64,000 nucleotides of DNA from NCBI RefSeq assembly GCF_018861145.1, contig NZ_JAHKQT010000023.1, forward strand, positions 372,001 through 436,000. Direction: 5' to 3'. This stretch comes from Poseidonibacter lekithochrous. GTDB lineage: Bacteria > Campylobacterota > Campylobacteria > Campylobacterales > Arcobacteraceae. Position 1 is the stretch's first letter. Each line of letters opens with the position of its first letter. The translations under genes and the position numbers were made by a program. The notes below the pieces were generated by a model. That model worked only from the letters and a program-made list of their open reading frames with translations, was not told where the DNA came from and searched no databases. Shown here one piece after another: positions 50,355-61,319 of this stretch.

Positions 50355-52265
50355 CTAATTTAATAGAAAAATAGGTGTTACTTTTAAAACAATTTTTTTA
50401 TCTGTTTTTTCTTGTAATTTATTTTTTATACTATTGTATGTTGTAAGACTTAATGGTTTATTTGAAATCACTTCAATATTTACTAATATATTATCTTTTC
50501 TATTTTCTATTGTGTTAATTTTTAAATCTATTTTTTCTTTATTTATTGTTATAGTTTTAATACTATTTAAATCATCCAAATACTTATTTCTATCTACTAC
50601 TTTCATAAATGATAAAAACAATGGAATAGCTACTATAGCCATGATTAGGGAAGTATAGAATACTCCTTTTTTTGCTTTTGTTACAGGGGCAAATCCTAAA
50701 ACTATAAAAGTTAAGGCAGCACTTAGTGTAATACCAACTAAGTTAGTAATAAAAAGTAAAAATGAGCCATAAATTACATCAAAATTTCCAAGACCAATTC
50801 CAATACCTGTAACACTTAAAGGTGGAACTAAGGCAACAGCAATTGCAACACCTGCAAGTGATTTTGCAATTTCTTCTTTAGATGTAGCATAAGCTCCTGC
50901 AATTCCAGAAAAAACAGCAACTAATAAATCTAATAAATTTGGATGTAATCGCCCTTGCATTTCAGCAGTTATTTGTTCTAAAGGAATAAATAGTGTATAA
51001 ACAGAAGAGAATAGTAAAGCCATAAAAATACCAATAGCCAGTGTTTTAATACTTTTAAATAATAAAAATTGATCAGTTCTAATTATACCCATTGATAGTG
51101 AGATAATAGGAGCCATTAAAGGGGCTAATATCATTGCACCAATGATAACCGGTGCAGAATTTGCAAAAAGTCCGGTAGTAGCTAATAATGTACTTAAAAT
51201 CATAAGAATTAAATATGTTGCTGAAAACTTTGAGTTATCTTTTAAAACTGTTAATAAATCTTTAAAATCATCGTCACTAGCCTTTTTAATTAAAGGGATT
51301 TTATTGTTAATTAAAATATTTTTCAACTCACCTTTTGGTAATAAGTTTACTTTAATAACATCTTTTTCTTCTGTATTATTACTATTTGCACTAACAACAT
51401 CTAATAAAACTCTTCCTAAATGTAGACTTACACAATCTTTTAATACTTCAAGTTCAATATTTGAAGCTTGATGTAGTTCACAATTATCTATTTTATAATC
51501 TAAAATATTATCCGAAGAGATTGTTAATTTCTCAGTTTTTATATATCCTAAACTTTTTGGTAAGGAAACTAAAGATATTTTTTGATAAAAAAATATCGCT
51601 ATTAAATACCAAATATAAGAGAATAGTGAATTTGGAGCTAAGATATAAGCATTTAATTTTCCATCATGAATAGATAGTTCATCATTAATTGCTGATTGTT
51701 TATTTATTATAGTTGAATGTTCTAAAATAGTTATTCCAGAAGCCACTGTTTGAATAGAGTGTTCTTTTGATGTTGTTAAAGTATAAGTCCTAAATGTTAA
51801 CTCTTTTAAGTTCTTATAAAATATTTTAAATTTCTGAAATTTGCTATTTTTATTATAATCAACACGATTCATTCCATGCATATCTCCAATAGAAATACGA
51901 TTTAAAGCAATATTATCATTACACTTTAATAGATCTATTTTGCTTAACAATTCAAGATTTAATGAATCATCTATTGCCTCATAGATATCTGAACAAATAC
52001 CATAATTACTTATTGTATTGGGACATTGATCATGAGGTAAAAGACCTATTTGAATACTGCTATTAAGATTGTCTTTTAAAAATTCTTTTACATTTTTATC
52101 ATCTAAAAGTAAAAGATGTAAAGTTTTATCATGGGTTTTATCTATTCGAAGAGTATTTGAAAATATCTTAGTTTCTAAAGTATATTTTTCTTTTATATAA
52201 TCTGTAATTTTTTTAAGGGTTTCTTCGTCATTCTCATTTGTAATTAAATGTACCGCTTTATACAC
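50355..52265 (-). CDS. DUF389 (TIGR00341-type) membrane protein
   Basis: A 636-residue protein with a long cytoplasmic N-terminal part (about 1-335) and a DUF389 membrane core (about 340-570) containing ATYLILMILSTLLATTGLFA, APVIIGAMILAPLMAPIISL, and SLAGVAIAVALVPPLSVTGI. The N-terminal part includes a domain reminiscent of lipid-kinase folds (LHLLLLDDKNVKEF, IGDMHGMNRVDYN), which is a tentative impression. The start is GTG at 52265 with AAGG upstream. It follows the BCCT gene on the same strand; the transported substrate is unknown. Confidence 0.82.
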   Translation of the reverse strand: MYKAVHLITNENDEETLKKITDYIKEKYTLETKIFSNTLRIDKTHDKTLHLLLLDDKNVKEFLKDNLNSSIQIGLLPHDQCPNTISNYGICSDIYEAIDDSLNLELLSKIDLLKCNDNIALNRISIGDMHGMNRVDYNKNSKFQKFKIFYKNLKELTFRTYTLTTSKEHSIQTVASGITILEHSTIINKQSAINDELSIHDGKLNAYILAPNSLFSYIWYLIAIFFYQKISLVSLPKSLGYIKTEKLTISSDNILDYKIDNCELHQASNIELEVLKDCVSLHLGRVLLDVVSANSNNTEEKDVIKVNLLPKGELKNILINNKIPLIKKASDDDFKDLLTVLKDNSKFSATYLILMILSTLLATTGLFANSAPVIIGAMILAPLMAPIISLSMGIIRTDQFLLFKSIKTLAIGIFMALLFSSVYTLFIPLEQITAEMQGRLHPNLLDLLVAVFSGIAGAYATSKEEIAKSLAGVAIAVALVPPLSVTGIGIGLGNFDVIYGSFLLFITNLVGITLSAALTFIVLGFAPVTKAKKGVFYTSLIMAIVAIPLFLSFMKVVDRNKYLDDLNSIKTITINKEKIDLKINTIENRKDNILVNIEVISNKPLSLTTYNSIKNKLQEKTDKKIVLKVTPIFLLN

Positions 52266-52316
52266 TATATCAATCCTTTTTTATTAAGATTGATATTATA
52301 GTATAAAAAGTAGTAA

Positions 52317-54314
52317 TTAATCTATTGGAACTACTGGGTTTAATGTTGATGTATTATGTAAAAAATGTCTATGTTTTTCAAATTGATCTATAATATCAAT
52401 TACAATTGCATTATGATCATAACCATAAATATCATATGCTTTATTTCCATCTTGTAAATAAACTTCTACTCTTGAATACCTTTTTTGCTCTTTAGTAGGA
52501 TTTATTGACTCAGGATATGCATAACTTGGAGTATCATAATTCTTTGTACGAACTTCATAGATAAAATCAAAATCTTCAGAATGCTCTACTCTTAAAATAG
52601 AAATAGCTTTTTCTTTGTCATTTTTTATTTCTGCATTCCATGAATATGAAGAAAGCTCTTCTTTTACAGCTTCCATTGCAAATGTAACATCTTCATTTAT
52701 AAATCTTTCCACTTCATCTTTATTTGGAAATTCAATAATTCTATTTAATCTTACTTTCCAAGAACCACTTATTTTTCCATGACGACCTGCATTCATATGA
52801 TGTTTTAAACTTTCATTTCTAATCGTCTCAAGTTTTAAAGCTCTATATAATCCCCAAGCAGCAATTAACATAACAATAGCAAAAGGTATCGCAATAATAA
52901 TAGAAGCGGATTGTAAGGCACCTAAACCACCTGCAATTAATAAAGCAATAGCTACTATACCTTGAGTTACTGCCCAAAAGATTCTTTGCCAAACAGGATT
53001 TTTATCATTTCCACCTGATGCAATTGTATCAACTACAAGAGCACCTGAATCTGCTGAAGTTATAAAGAAAGTGATTACTAATATAATTGCAATAATTGAA
53101 GTAAATCCAGAGAAAGGAAAATGTTCTAAGAATTTGAAAAGTGCAGTTGAAACATCTGCTGATACAGCAGAAGTTAACATTACAAAACCATCATTCATAA
53201 TAGCATCTAAGGCACTATTTCCAAATACTGTCATCCAAAGAAATGTAAATCCAGCAGGAACAAAAAGTACACCTATTACAAACTCTCTAATAGTTCTTCC
53301 TCTTGAAACTCTAGCTATAAACATACCAACAAAAGGAGCCCAAGCAATCCACCATGCCCAATAAAACAATGTCCATGAACTCATCCAAGAAGTTTTATCA
53401 TAAATATATTGATTAAATGTCATTTCAACAATATTTGATAAATATGCTCCAATATTTTGAACATATGCACCTAAAAGAAAAAAAGTAGGACCTGCAATAA
53501 ATACAAAAAGAAGTAAAAAACTTGCTAAGTAAAGATTTATTTCTGATAATCTTTTTATTCCACCATCTAAACCTAAAACAACTGAAATAGTAGCTAAAGC
53601 AGTAATAACAGATATTAATATTATTTGAGTAATAATATCAACTGGAATATCAAATAAATAGTTTAAACCTGAATTTACTTGTAAAACACCAAAACCAAGT
53701 GAAGTAGCAACACCAAAAACAGTACCTAAAACAGCAATTGTATCAACAGTATGTCCAATTCCACCATAAATCTTTTCACCAATTAAAGGATATAATGCTG
53801 ATCTAATTGATAAAGGTAAACCGTGTCTAAAAGAAAAATATGCTAATACCAATCCAACTAAGGCATAGATTGACCAAGCATGAATTCCCCAATGAAAAAA
53901 TACAATATTCATAGCCAATTTTGCAGACTCAATACTCTCTTTTGAACCAACAGGAGGAGAAACATATTGCATAACAGGTTCAGCAACACCCCAAAACATT
54001 AACCCTATTCCCATTCCTGCTGAAAATAACATTGCAAACCATGATAAATTACTATATGTAGGTTTTGAATGATCAGGACCTAGTTTAAATTTACCAAAAG
54101 GTGAAATTGCTAAAAAAAGTACAAAAAGTACAAAAATTCCTACACTTAGCATATAAAGCCAGCCAAATTTTTCTGCTACAAAACTCTTTACTGTATTAAA
54201 AATATTATTTGCAAGCTCTGGACTAATAGCTGTAAAGACTACTAACAATATTATAAATAACACTGATGGTATAAATACAGGTTTTAATATTGTTGTTTTA
54301 AAATTATTATTCAT
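52317..54314 (-). CDS. BCCT-family betaine/choline transporter
   Basis: A 665-residue secondary transporter with 12 helices. BCCT hallmarks: AMLFSAGMGIGLMFWGVAEP, FHWGIHAWSIYALVGLVLAY, and the WTLFYWAWWIAWAPFVGMFI block with the tryptophan-rich substrate box followed by RVSRGRTIREF. A cytoplasmic C-terminal tail of about 150 residues, similar in position to the osmoregulatory tail of BetT/BetP, follows. Uptake of glycine betaine or choline suits osmotic adaptation in a saline habitat. Na+ or H+ coupling is not decided. Confidence 0.92.
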   Translation of the reverse strand: MNNNFKTTILKPVFIPSVLFIILLVVFTAISPELANNIFNTVKSFVAEKFGWLYMLSVGIFVLFVLFLAISPFGKFKLGPDHSKPTYSNLSWFAMLFSAGMGIGLMFWGVAEPVMQYVSPPVGSKESIESAKLAMNIVFFHWGIHAWSIYALVGLVLAYFSFRHGLPLSIRSALYPLIGEKIYGGIGHTVDTIAVLGTVFGVATSLGFGVLQVNSGLNYLFDIPVDIITQIILISVITALATISVVLGLDGGIKRLSEINLYLASFLLLFVFIAGPTFFLLGAYVQNIGAYLSNIVEMTFNQYIYDKTSWMSSWTLFYWAWWIAWAPFVGMFIARVSRGRTIREFVIGVLFVPAGFTFLWMTVFGNSALDAIMNDGFVMLTSAVSADVSTALFKFLEHFPFSGFTSIIAIILVITFFITSADSGALVVDTIASGGNDKNPVWQRIFWAVTQGIVAIALLIAGGLGALQSASIIIAIPFAIVMLIAAWGLYRALKLETIRNESLKHHMNAGRHGKISGSWKVRLNRIIEFPNKDEVERFINEDVTFAMEAVKEELSSYSWNAEIKNDKEKAISILRVEHSEDFDFIYEVRTKNYDTPSYAYPESINPTKEQKRYSRVEVYLQDGNKAYDIYGYDHNAIVIDIIDQFEKHRHFLHNTSTLNPVVPID

Positions 54315-54432
54315 TATTTTCCTTTTGATTTGTTTTAATATATATCTAGTAGTGATAAGTATTTAAATATAGTTTTACTATTATTCTAAAGTAATAGGAA
54401 GAAGGGATCGATTATAGTCAAAAATGATAGTG

Positions 54433-54455
54433 AAGTAGGTACTAAGTACCTACTT
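54433..54455. terminator. Palindrome between NSS and BCCT genes
   Basis: AAGTAGGTACT and AGTACCTACTT flank a single base, making an 11-bp stem just after the NSS stop. The T run on the minus strand is weak, so it may instead be a binding site. Confidence 0.5.
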
Positions 54456-54460
54456 TTAAT

Positions 54461-55807
54461 TTAGAATTTAAATAATCCTGTTTCATTTAAAATTACAATA
54501 ATCAGTGCTATAGGTATAATATATCTAACCATAAAGAACCAAACCTTTGTAAAAAATGTTCCTATTAAAGGTATTAGTTCTGCGTTTATTTTTTCTTTAT
54601 CCATAAAATGTCCAACAAATACAACAACTAAAATTCCACCTAAAGGAACTAAAATAGTTGAAGAAACAAAATCTAACCAATCAAATAAGTTTTTATCTCC
54701 TACCATTAACATAGGTGAATAATCTGTAATATTTGATAATAAAGCAGCAATTCCTAGTACATAAAAGAAAATACTACATATTAATGCAGCTTTTACTCTT
54801 GAATAATTAAATCTATTTACAAAATATGAAACCATAGGTTCTAGCATTGAAATAGCTGATGTAATACCTGCAAAAGCAATAGCTACAAAAAATAAAACAG
54901 CTAAAAAAGTACCAATACTACCAAATTCATAAAAAACAGAAGGAAGGGAAATGAATACTAACCCAGCACCTTTTGTTGATTCAGCGCCTTTATCAAATAA
55001 TAAAGTGAAGATAATAAGTCCCGCTACAAGTGCAACTAATGTATCAATAACTGCTATTAGTAATGATGATTTTACAATATTCACTTTTTTAGGAAGTGAC
55101 GCTGCGTATGTTATTATAATACCCATACCTAAAGATAAAGTATAAAAAGCTTGTCCAATTGCAACAATAACTGCTTCTGAGCTTAATTTTGTAAAGTCTG
55201 CATTAAACATAAAAGATGCAGCTTTTGAGAAACTATCAACTGAAATAGAATAAACAAAAAGAATAGTTAAAATTAAGGCTAATAATGGCATTAAAATCTT
55301 ATTTATCTTTTCAATTCCATCTTTTACACCTTTTAATATAATAGATGTAACTAATACAAACACAATTGTATGATACATTAATTGTGTTTTTAAATCAGAT
55401 GTTAATAAACCCATAAATATATTTTTTGATTCTTCAACTGAAGAAGGTAAAGATTGAAAGGAGATAGCAATATAATGAAAAATCCATCCAATTACAACAG
55501 AGTAATAAGAAAGAATTATCAAAGGAACAATCGCAATAAATCCTGCATATTTCCAAATATTTTTCTTCTTAGTTGCTAGTTTTTCAAACATACTAACCGC
55601 ATCACTTTGTCCTAATTTACCAATTAATAACTCTGCAATTAAAATAAAAACCCCAATAAATAAGGCAGTTAATAAATAAACTAGAACAAAAGCTCCACCA
55701 CCATATTCACCTGTAACATAAGGGAATTTCCAAATATTTCCCAAACCAACTGCAGAACCTACTGCTGCTAAAATAAATCCAAAGCGACTAAATCGTGCTG
55801 TACTCAT
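54461..55807 (-). CDS. Neurotransmitter:sodium symporter (NSS) family transporter
   Basis: A 448-residue Na+-coupled transporter with about 11 helices (LeuT fold). The first helix carries GFILAAVGSAVGLGNIWKFP YVTGEYGGGAF, the sodium and substrate site. Helix 6 has QAFYTLSLGMGIIITYAASL and helix 8 has FFVAIAFAGITSAISMLEPM. Eleven-helix bacterial members such as Tyt1/MhsT transport amino acids. I start at the ATG at 55807 behind AAGGA; the ATG at 55831 lacks a site. It precedes the BCCT gene on the same strand. Confidence 0.92.
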   Translation of the reverse strand: MSTARFSRFGFILAAVGSAVGLGNIWKFPYVTGEYGGGAFVLVYLLTALFIGVFILIAELLIGKLGQSDAVSMFEKLATKKKNIWKYAGFIAIVPLIILSYYSVVIGWIFHYIAISFQSLPSSVEESKNIFMGLLTSDLKTQLMYHTIVFVLVTSIILKGVKDGIEKINKILMPLLALILTILFVYSISVDSFSKAASFMFNADFTKLSSEAVIVAIGQAFYTLSLGMGIIITYAASLPKKVNIVKSSLLIAVIDTLVALVAGLIIFTLLFDKGAESTKGAGLVFISLPSVFYEFGSIGTFLAVLFFVAIAFAGITSAISMLEPMVSYFVNRFNYSRVKAALICSIFFYVLGIAALLSNITDYSPMLMVGDKNLFDWLDFVSSTILVPLGGILVVVFVGHFMDKEKINAELIPLIGTFFTKVWFFMVRYIIPIALIIVILNETGLFKF

Positions 55808-56036
55808 GTTCAAATCCTTAAAATAAAGCATGAATAGTATCTAAAAAGTTATTAAAATAAAATGTAACTAATATGTAGAAAAATCATAATATTTAGATAA
55901 TTAAATTAAGAATATAAATTATTATATTTAGACTCCATATCTAAATAAATATCTTATTTAAATATTATTTATGGTACAATTTTTAACATTAGTGTAGTTA
56001 AACCAATGTTTTAGAAATTATTAAAGTGGTGACAAT

Positions 56037-57146
56037 ATGAAAATTAAATTTATAAACGATGACATAAATAAGCTAGAAAAAGAATTAAATAATTTATCAC
56101 AAAGTGCAAAGTCTATTTTGATTCTTAGCTGTGATGAAAACAATTATAATACAGATAAGATGAACAATATTTTAAAAGAACATACAATTCCAATCATTGG
56201 AGCTATTTTCCCTCAAATAATTTATAAAAATAAAAACTATAAAAAAGGAACAATATTAGTTCCCTTAGATGATTATTTAGATATTTTATTAATCAAAAAT
56301 TTATCATCTTCCACAAACAAAGTCTTAGATGAAAAAATTGAAAAGCATTATGATGTACTTAGTAATGATACAAAAATGATGTTTGTCTTTGTTGATGCTT
56401 TAAGTAAAAATATTAATAATTTAATATCAACTTTATTTGATAACTTTGGCTTATCAATTAATTATATAGGTGCAGGAGCTGGTTCTTTATCTTTTATAAA
56501 GAAACCTTCTATTATTACAAATACTGGAATACATGAAGATTGTGCTGTTATTGCATCTTCAATATTAAATAGTGAAATAGGAGTAAAACATGGCTGGACT
56601 CCTATTTCTCAGGCACTTAAAGTCACAAAGTCAAAAGATAATAGAATAATTGAATTGGATTATAAACCTGCATATCATGCATATAAAGAGATTGTAGAAA
56701 AATATTCTAAAAAAAGTATTTCTAAAGAGAATTTCTTTGATATTGCAAAAGATTATCCATTAGGGATAAATAAACTTCAAGGAGACATAATAGTACGTGA
56801 TCCTATTATATTAGAAGATACAAGTTTAGTTTGTATTGGAGAAATCAATGAAAACTCCTTTGTCTCTGTTTTAAAAGGAGATGTAGACTCTTTAATCAAT
56901 GCAGCTTTACAAGCTAAAGAAGAAACAATAATAAAAGAAAAAAATTATTTTGTTTTATTTATTGATTGTATTTCAAGAGTATTATTTCTAAAAGAAGAGT
57001 TTCATAAGGAACTTGATATTGTAAATGATGATGAACACGTTATAATTGGTGCATTAACCTTAGGTGAAATAGCTAACAATAAAAAACACTATTTAGAGTT
57101 TTATAATAAAACAGCTGTAATAGCAAAGGTAGAAGACAATGAATAA
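56037..57146 (+). CDS. FIST-domain sensory protein
   Basis: A 369-residue cytoplasmic protein with FIST N and FIST C domains, proposed to sense small ligands such as amino acids. Typical sequence: NTIPIIGAIFPQIIYKNKN-like N-terminal strand, then FDNFGLSINYIGAGAGSLSF, GVKHGWTPISQALKVTKSKD, and ENFFDIAKDYPLGI near the start of FIST C. It overlaps the histidine kinase gene by 8 nt, so the kinase is very likely its output partner. GTGGTGACAAT lies before the ATG. Confidence 0.85.
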   Translation: MKIKFINDDINKLEKELNNLSQSAKSILILSCDENNYNTDKMNNILKEHTIPIIGAIFPQIIYKNKNYKKGTILVPLDDYLDILLIKNLSSSTNKVLDEKIEKHYDVLSNDTKMMFVFVDALSKNINNLISTLFDNFGLSINYIGAGAGSLSFIKKPSIITNTGIHEDCAVIASSILNSEIGVKHGWTPISQALKVTKSKDNRIIELDYKPAYHAYKEIVEKYSKKSISKENFFDIAKDYPLGINKLQGDIIVRDPIILEDTSLVCIGEINENSFVSVLKGDVDSLINAALQAKEETIIKEKNYFVLFIDCISRVLFLKEEFHKELDIVNDDEHVIIGALTLGEIANNKKHYLEFYNKTAVIAKVEDNE

Positions 57147-58335
57147 TCTACAACTAAATAATGCATTATTAGAAATCTTATTAAATATTGGTACTTCATT
57201 TGAATTAGAGACAACAGTTCAAGATGCATTAACAAGTTATTTACGTCAATTAGATTGTTCAGGAGTTATATTATTTGAACAAAATGATAGTAAATATAAT
57301 TTACACACTGCAAAACCTAAAATCTTTAAAAATGACTCAACAATTTTAGAAATAATTATAAATATAGAAAAAAATATAGAAACAATTAAGAAAGAATATT
57401 TTAATAAAGATTTACCCTATTTTATTTCAAAAGACGATGCATATTATTATCTAAATGAATTAAAAGATTTTGGATTAATTATGTTTATAAAGAATCATAC
57501 TACTTTTGAAGTAAATACATGCAAAGCACTAATACCTATAAATAAGAAATTCACGCATTCCTTAATTTCTTGCAGAAATATTGAACAAAAAGATATTAAA
57601 GATAAACTTCTTTATGAGCAATCAAAGATGGCTACAATGGGTGAAATGATAGGTAATATAGCTCATCAGTGGAGACAACCTCTATCTGTAATATCAACAT
57701 GTGCAACAGGTACTATGATGTTAAAAGAGTTAAATGATTTAACAGATGATATATTTTTAAAAAATATGCTTACAATTAATAAAAATGCCCAGTACCTTTC
57801 AAAAACAATAGATGATTTTAAGAATTTCATTAAAGGTGATAGATCTAAAAAAAACTTTAACCTAAAAGATGTCATAAATAGTTTTATTCAACTTGTAGAA
57901 GGCTCTATAAAAAATCACCAAATAAAACTAGTTGTAGAAACAGATCATAATATCAATATGTTTGGTTTTCCGAATGAACTAATACAGTGTTTTATCAATA
58001 TCTTTAACAATAGTAAAGATGCATTAAATGATTTTAATGAAGAAGATAGACTAATTTTCATAAAAGTAAAAGAGAAAAAAGATGATGTTGTTATTACTTT
58101 TAAAGATAGTGCAGGAGGGATACCAAAAGATATTCTTACAAAAATATTCAATCCATATTTTACTACAAAACATCAATCTCAAGGGACAGGACTAGGTCTT
58201 CATATGACATATAATCTTATTGTTGATGGTTCAGATGGAAATATTCAAGCTTCTAATATTCACTTTAAATATAATGAAAAAAACTACAAAGGTACAAAAT
58301 TTACAATTACCTTACCAAATAATAAGAACTATTAG
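57139..58335 (+). CDS. Soluble sensor histidine kinase linked to FIST protein
   Basis: A 398-residue kinase with no membrane segment. Residues 1-145 look GAF-like. The HisKA motif is MATMGEMIGNIAHQWRQPL with H176 as phosphorylation site, a form common in Campylobacterota. The ATPase domain includes FINIFNNSKDALNDF (N box), FKDSAGGIPKDI (G1), and GTGLGLHMTYNLI (G2). It lacks a receiver domain, and no response regulator is adjacent. Together with the overlapping FIST gene it forms a two-protein cytoplasmic ligand sensor. Confidence 0.9.
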   Translation: MNNLQLNNALLEILLNIGTSFELETTVQDALTSYLRQLDCSGVILFEQNDSKYNLHTAKPKIFKNDSTILEIIINIEKNIETIKKEYFNKDLPYFISKDDAYYYLNELKDFGLIMFIKNHTTFEVNTCKALIPINKKFTHSLISCRNIEQKDIKDKLLYEQSKMATMGEMIGNIAHQWRQPLSVISTCATGTMMLKELNDLTDDIFLKNMLTINKNAQYLSKTIDDFKNFIKGDRSKKNFNLKDVINSFIQLVEGSIKNHQIKLVVETDHNINMFGFPNELIQCFINIFNNSKDALNDFNEEDRLIFIKVKEKKDDVVITFKDSAGGIPKDILTKIFNPYFTTKHQSQGTGLGLHMTYNLIVDGSDGNIQASNIHFKYNEKNYKGTKFTITLPNNKNY

Positions 58336-58360
58336 CCTTTAGAAGTATATTAAAGAGTTA

Positions 58361-58386
58361 ATAAGTTGGGATAAACCCCAACTTAT
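58361..58386. terminator. Hairpin between kinase and acnB
   Basis: A 10-bp stem (ATAAGTTGGG / CCCAACTTAT) with a 6-nt loop lies between convergent genes; it contains one of the few GC-rich stems in the window. Confidence 0.75.
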
Positions 58387-58400
58387 CTTTGAAATAGTTC

Positions 58401-60974
58401 CTAAGAGTGAACTAAGTTTGTTAATTGTTCAGAAGTAACTTCGTGGAAGTTTAAGTATTTATAAACACCCTCTTTGTTTTTTTCTGTAATTTTCTTAGGT
58501 ACAATTTCCATGTACTCAGCTTTTGTTGGAAGTCTTCCAAGAAGTGCAGCAACTGCAGCAACTTCAGCAGATCCAAGATAAACTTGAGAACCTTTTCCTA
58601 ATCTATTATCAAAGTTTCTAGTAGATGTAGAGAATACAGCAGCTCCTTCAGAAACTGATGCTTGGTTACCCATACATAATGAACAACCAGGAATTTCTAA
58701 TCTTGCACCCGCAGCTGCAAAGATTGAATAGTAACCCTCTTCAGTTAATTGTTCTTTATCCATTTTTGTTGGTGGTGCAACCCATAATTTAGTTGGAACT
58801 TCACCCTCACCTTTAAGTACTTCACCAAGTGCTCTGAATAATCCAATATTAGTCATACAAGAACCTACGAATACTTCGTCAATGTTCTTAATTCTTTTAT
58901 CATCAGCTAAGATGTTAGTTAATGTATCAACATCATCTGGATCATTTGGACAAGCTAAGATTGGCTCAGTAATTGTATTTAAATCAATTTCAATAGTTGC
59001 TGCATATTCTGCATCAGCATCTGGTTGAAGTAATTCTGGGTTTGCAATCCATTCTCTCATTTTATCAGCTCTTCTTTGAAGAGTTCTAGCATCTTCGTAA
59101 CCTTCTTCGATCATCTTTTCAATTAAAGCGATGTTTGAAGATAAGTACTCAATAATTGGTTCTTTATCTAATTGAACAGAACAAGCTGCTGCTGATCTCT
59201 CTGCTGCTGAATCTGATAATTCGAATGCTTGCTCAACTTTTAAGTCAGGTAAACCAGCAATTTCAATAATTGTTCCAGCGAATACATTCTTTTTACCTTT
59301 TTTCTCAACAGTTAATAAACCATCTTGAATAGCTTGGTAAGGAATTGCGTTTACTAAATCTCTTAAAGTAATTCCTGGTTGCATTTCACCTTTGAATTTA
59401 ACAAGAACAGACTCAGGCATAGTTAAAGGCATAGCACCAGTAACACCAGCGAATGCAATTAGTCCAGAACCAGCTGGGAATGAAATACCAATTGGGAATC
59501 TAGTATGTGAATCTCCACCAGTACCAACAGTATCAGGTAAACATAATCTATTTAACCAAGAGTGAATAACACCATCACCTGGTCTTAATGTAACTCCACC
59601 TCTTGAAGAAATGAACTCAGGTAAAGTATGTCTTAATTTAATATCTGCTGGCTTTGGATAAGCAGCAGTATGACAAAATGATTGCATAACCATATCAGCA
59701 CCAAAAGAAAGTGCAGCTAATTCTTTAATCTCATCTCTAGTCATCGGTCCAGTTGTATCTTGAGATCCAACAGTTGTAGCAATTGGCTCAACGTACATAC
59801 CAGGTTTAACACCTTCGATACCACAAGCTCTTCCTACCATTTTTTGTGCTTGAGTAAATCCTTTACCGTTATCAGCTGGTTGAGAAGGAGCAACGAATGC
59901 AGTTGTAGCATCTAATCCTAAAGTTTCTCTAGCTTTAACTGTAAGACCTTTACCAATAATTAATGGAATTCTTCCACCTGCTCTCATTTCATCTGTTAAT
60001 GTATTAGGAGCTAAATCAAATTCAGAAACAACTGAACCATTTTTAAGAATCACACCCTCGTATGGTTTAACAGTAATAACATCACCAGTTTCTAAAGCAT
60101 CAACAGAAGCTTCAATTGGTAAACATCCTGAATCTTCTGCAGTATTGAAGAAAATTGGAGCAATAATAGAACCAATTACAACACCACCAGTTCTTTTATT
60201 AGGAACACCTGGAATATCTCTACCCATGTGCCATTGAACAGAATTAATCCCAGATTTTCTTGATGAACCAGTACCAACAACATCACCAACGTATGCTAAT
60301 GGGTGACCTTTTGCTTTAAGTTCTTTCATTGTATCTAATGGATTATCCATTCTTGATTGTAACATTGCAGTTGCGTGTAATGGAATATCTGACCTAGTAA
60401 ATGCAACAGTTGCAGGAGATAAATCATCTGTATTTGTTTCACCAGGAATTTTATATACAGTTAAAGTCATTTCTTCTTCTAGTGCAGGTTTGTTAGTAAA
60501 CCATTCTGCATTTGCCCAAGACTCAATAACTTCTTTTGCATAAGAGTTTCCAGCATCCATTAAATCTTTAACATCATTAAATGAATCATATACTAAGATA
60601 GTATTTTTTAATTCATTAGCAGCAGCAGCAGCTACTTCTTCAATTTTAAGTGCATCAATTAATGGAACAACATTAAATCCACCCATCATTGTTCCTAAAA
60701 TTCTCACAGCTTCAGATTTTGAAATTACTGAACATGCAACATTACCTTGAACAATATCATTTAAAAATGCAGCTTTAACATAAGCAGCATCATCAACACC
60801 TGGGTTGATTTTGTTGTTGAATAAATCTAATACGTACTCAGACTCAGCTACTGTATCAGCTTTTAATAATTCAACTAATTGTGCTGTTTCTTCAGCAGTT
60901 AATGCTAATGGAGGTAAACCACCTTCGTTAGCTCTTTCTTCTGTATGTGCTTTATAATTTACTAATAAACTCAT
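58401..60974 (-). CDS. acnB: Aconitate hydratase B
   Basis: Interconverts citrate and isocitrate in the TCA cycle; [4Fe-4S] enzyme. The 857 residues match the AcnB class with the swivel domain ahead of the cluster domains. Cluster-binding and active-site blocks include [34 protein letters not shown] and [14 protein letters not shown], the last with the C-x2-C ligands. The HEAT-like N-terminus begins [27 protein letters not shown] on the minus strand at 61016-61011 and a GGAGA site precede it. Confidence 0.97.
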   Translation of the reverse strand: MSLLVNYKAHTEERANEGGLPPLALTAEETAQLVELLKADTVAESEYVLDLFNNKINPGVDDAAYVKAAFLNDIVQGNVACSVISKSEAVRILGTMMGGFNVVPLIDALKIEEVAAAAANELKNTILVYDSFNDVKDLMDAGNSYAKEVIESWANAEWFTNKPALEEEMTLTVYKIPGETNTDDLSPATVAFTRSDIPLHATAMLQSRMDNPLDTMKELKAKGHPLAYVGDVVGTGSSRKSGINSVQWHMGRDIPGVPNKRTGGVVIGSIIAPIFFNTAEDSGCLPIEASVDALETGDVITVKPYEGVILKNGSVVSEFDLAPNTLTDEMRAGGRIPLIIGKGLTVKARETLGLDATTAFVAPSQPADNGKGFTQAQKMVGRACGIEGVKPGMYVEPIATTVGSQDTTGPMTRDEIKELAALSFGADMVMQSFCHTAAYPKPADIKLRHTLPEFISSRGGVTLRPGDGVIHSWLNRLCLPDTVGTGGDSHTRFPIGISFPAGSGLIAFAGVTGAMPLTMPESVLVKFKGEMQPGITLRDLVNAIPYQAIQDGLLTVEKKGKKNVFAGTIIEIAGLPDLKVEQAFELSDSAAERSAAACSVQLDKEPIIEYLSSNIALIEKMIEEGYEDARTLQRRADKMREWIANPELLQPDADAEYAATIEIDLNTITEPILACPNDPDDVDTLTNILADDKRIKNIDEVFVGSCMTNIGLFRALGEVLKGEGEVPTKLWVAPPTKMDKEQLTEEGYYSIFAAAGARLEIPGCSLCMGNQASVSEGAAVFSTSTRNFDNRLGKGSQVYLGSAEVAAVAALLGRLPTKAEYMEIVPKKITEKNKEGVYKYLNFHEVTSEQLTNLVHS

Positions 60975-61319
60975 ATATTATCTCCTATTTGATTTAATTT
61001 TATTGATAAGATTATAGCATAAAGCATAAAATTAGTATGTACAATTATTGTAAAGAGATGTACAAGTTTTTATTTTTGTAAATAAAAGTTACAATATCTA
61101 GCTTTATTATTAGTGAAGATAGATAAAAACATCTATTTTAAGTCTTTTAAGGTGTTTAGAAGAGTTAATTATAATAGCTACTTTTATACACACTTTTATT
61201 TTTAATAGTAGTTTATCTGTATATATTCTATATATGTACAACTTTTGTGCTTTTGATAAGGAGATTGCTTTAAGCTTTTATTATTATAATTCTATATTAA
61301 ATAATACACAAGGATAACT
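60975..61319. promoter_or_regulatory. acnB promoter region with repeated TGTACA sites
   Basis: No gene is seen in 345 bp. The acnB -10 box TATAAT lies at 61016-61011 (minus). ATGTACAA occurs three times, at 61037-61044, 61058-61065 and 61234-61241; the first two are 21 bp apart, two helical turns, just upstream of the -10 box. TGTACA is itself a palindrome. An AAGGAG at 61258-61263 has no matching ORF. Confidence 0.45.
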
